Origin: Aestuariivivens marinum
Lineage (GTDB): Bacteria > Bacteroidota > Bacteroidia > Flavobacteriales > Flavobacteriaceae
Reading direction: 5' to 3'
DNA length: 64,000 nucleotides
Assembly: GCF_022662175.1 (NCBI RefSeq)
Contig: NZ_JAKMCR010000001.1
Location: 1,426,001 to 1,490,000, forward strand
Part shown: in pieces, positions 63,687 to 64,000 of the stretch
Numbering within the stretch: position 1 is the stretch's first letter
How the letters are laid out: each line of letters starts with the position of its first letter
Notes under the pieces: model-generated
Seen by the model: the letters and a program-made list of their open reading frames with translations, nothing else
The model's database searches: none
What the model was told of the DNA's origin: nothing
Made by a program: the position numbers and the translations under genes

Positions 63687-64000
63687 TTAAAATTCTACAA
63701 TCACACCTGAAGTAATGGTTTTAGATAAAGGCGATCTGTTATTTGTTAAACCATTAAAAGATTGCTCTGGATCTATACCTTTATGGGATTGCCATGTTAG
63801 CATATTATCGGCTTGTAAGAATAAGCGTAATCTGCTAACGCCAAATCTATTTAATGTTGATTCTGGAAAATTATATCCAAAGGTTAAACTTTTTAAGCGC
63901 ACATAATCGTTATCGACTAGGAAACGACTAGACCTTCCAGCATGATCATTATTGCTGGCTAGTAGTAATGGTACATCTGTAATGTCTCCAGGGTTTTGCC
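63687..64000 (-). CDS. SusC-like TonB-dependent receptor, C-terminal end (cut by window edge)
   Basis: The minus strand reads in one frame from the window edge: NPGDITDVP, then HAGRSSRFLVDNDYVRLKSLTFGYNFP, LRLFLQADNMLTWQSHKGIDPEQS and a final IVEF. This is the standard ending of a SusC/RagA barrel. Only the last about 104 codons are in the window. It would form the pair with the SusD that follows. Confidence 0.9.
   Translation of the reverse strand, partial: QNPGDITDVPLLLASNNDHAGRSSRFLVDNDYVRLKSLTFGYNFPESTLNRFGVSRLRLFLQADNMLTWQSHKGIDPEQSFNGLTNNRSPLSKTITSGVIVEF

Overview
The window is chromosomal DNA from a member of the Bacteroidota, most likely a marine or environmental Flavobacteriaceae. 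The base composition is AT-rich. Promoters fit the TTG/TAnnTTTG pattern rather than the E. coli pattern. There are two SusC/SusD pairs, an ECF sigma/FecR pair, a type IX secretion sorting domain, many SPII lipoproteins, and a tmRNA tag of the Bacteroidota type (GENNYALAA). I cannot name genus or species.

Layout. 1-1700: start of kynureninase (cut by the window edge), a fused Fe-S/CDGSH protein and a lipoprotein esterase. 1811-7752: galactose module, with a vSGLT-like Na+/galactose symporter divergent from a GntR regulator-galM-galK-galT operon. 7955-23791: a polysaccharide utilization locus (ECF sigma, FecR, SusC, SusD, a GH-D-like glycosidase, GH97, FG-GAP/ASPIC lipoprotein) that I infer handles alpha-galactosides and feeds the Leloir pathway next door. 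23792-27037: a frameshifted small membrane protein, a beta-helix lipoprotein and the tmRNA gene. 27038-33630: housekeeping genes (dehydrogenase, SDR, slipin, DUF1801, kdsA, typA, YgjV-like). 33753-44935: a very AT-rich cell-surface glycan cluster with two flippases, three glycosyltransferases, FdtA/FdtB-type dideoxy-amino-sugar genes, a GNAT/FemAB-like protein and a three-gene unit (DPG-motif micro-membrane protein, methyltransferase, membrane sulfatase-fold enzyme). 45012-59331: mixed housekeeping and envelope genes (DUF4136, SDR, TPR, mpl, sulfatase, radC, deacetylase-like, yjjG-like, a three-gene envelope operon with DUF5723, rarA, rhomboid, rlmB). 59434-64000, minus strand: a second SusC/SusD pair followed by a T9SS-exported subtilisin and a lipoprotein, perhaps a protein or peptide utilization locus.

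How the genes work together. Oligosaccharide captured by SusC/D would be cut by the GH-D-like enzyme and GH97, galactose imported by the SGLT-type symporter, and converted by GalM, GalK and GalT to glucose-1-phosphate. The sigma/FecR pair and the STN domain on SusC indicate substrate-gated induction. The glycan cluster makes and exports a surface polysaccharide or glycoprotein glycan, but no Wzy polymerase and no dTDP-glucose synthase or dehydratase are in view. I found no CRISPR array, insertion sequence, prophage or tRNA.
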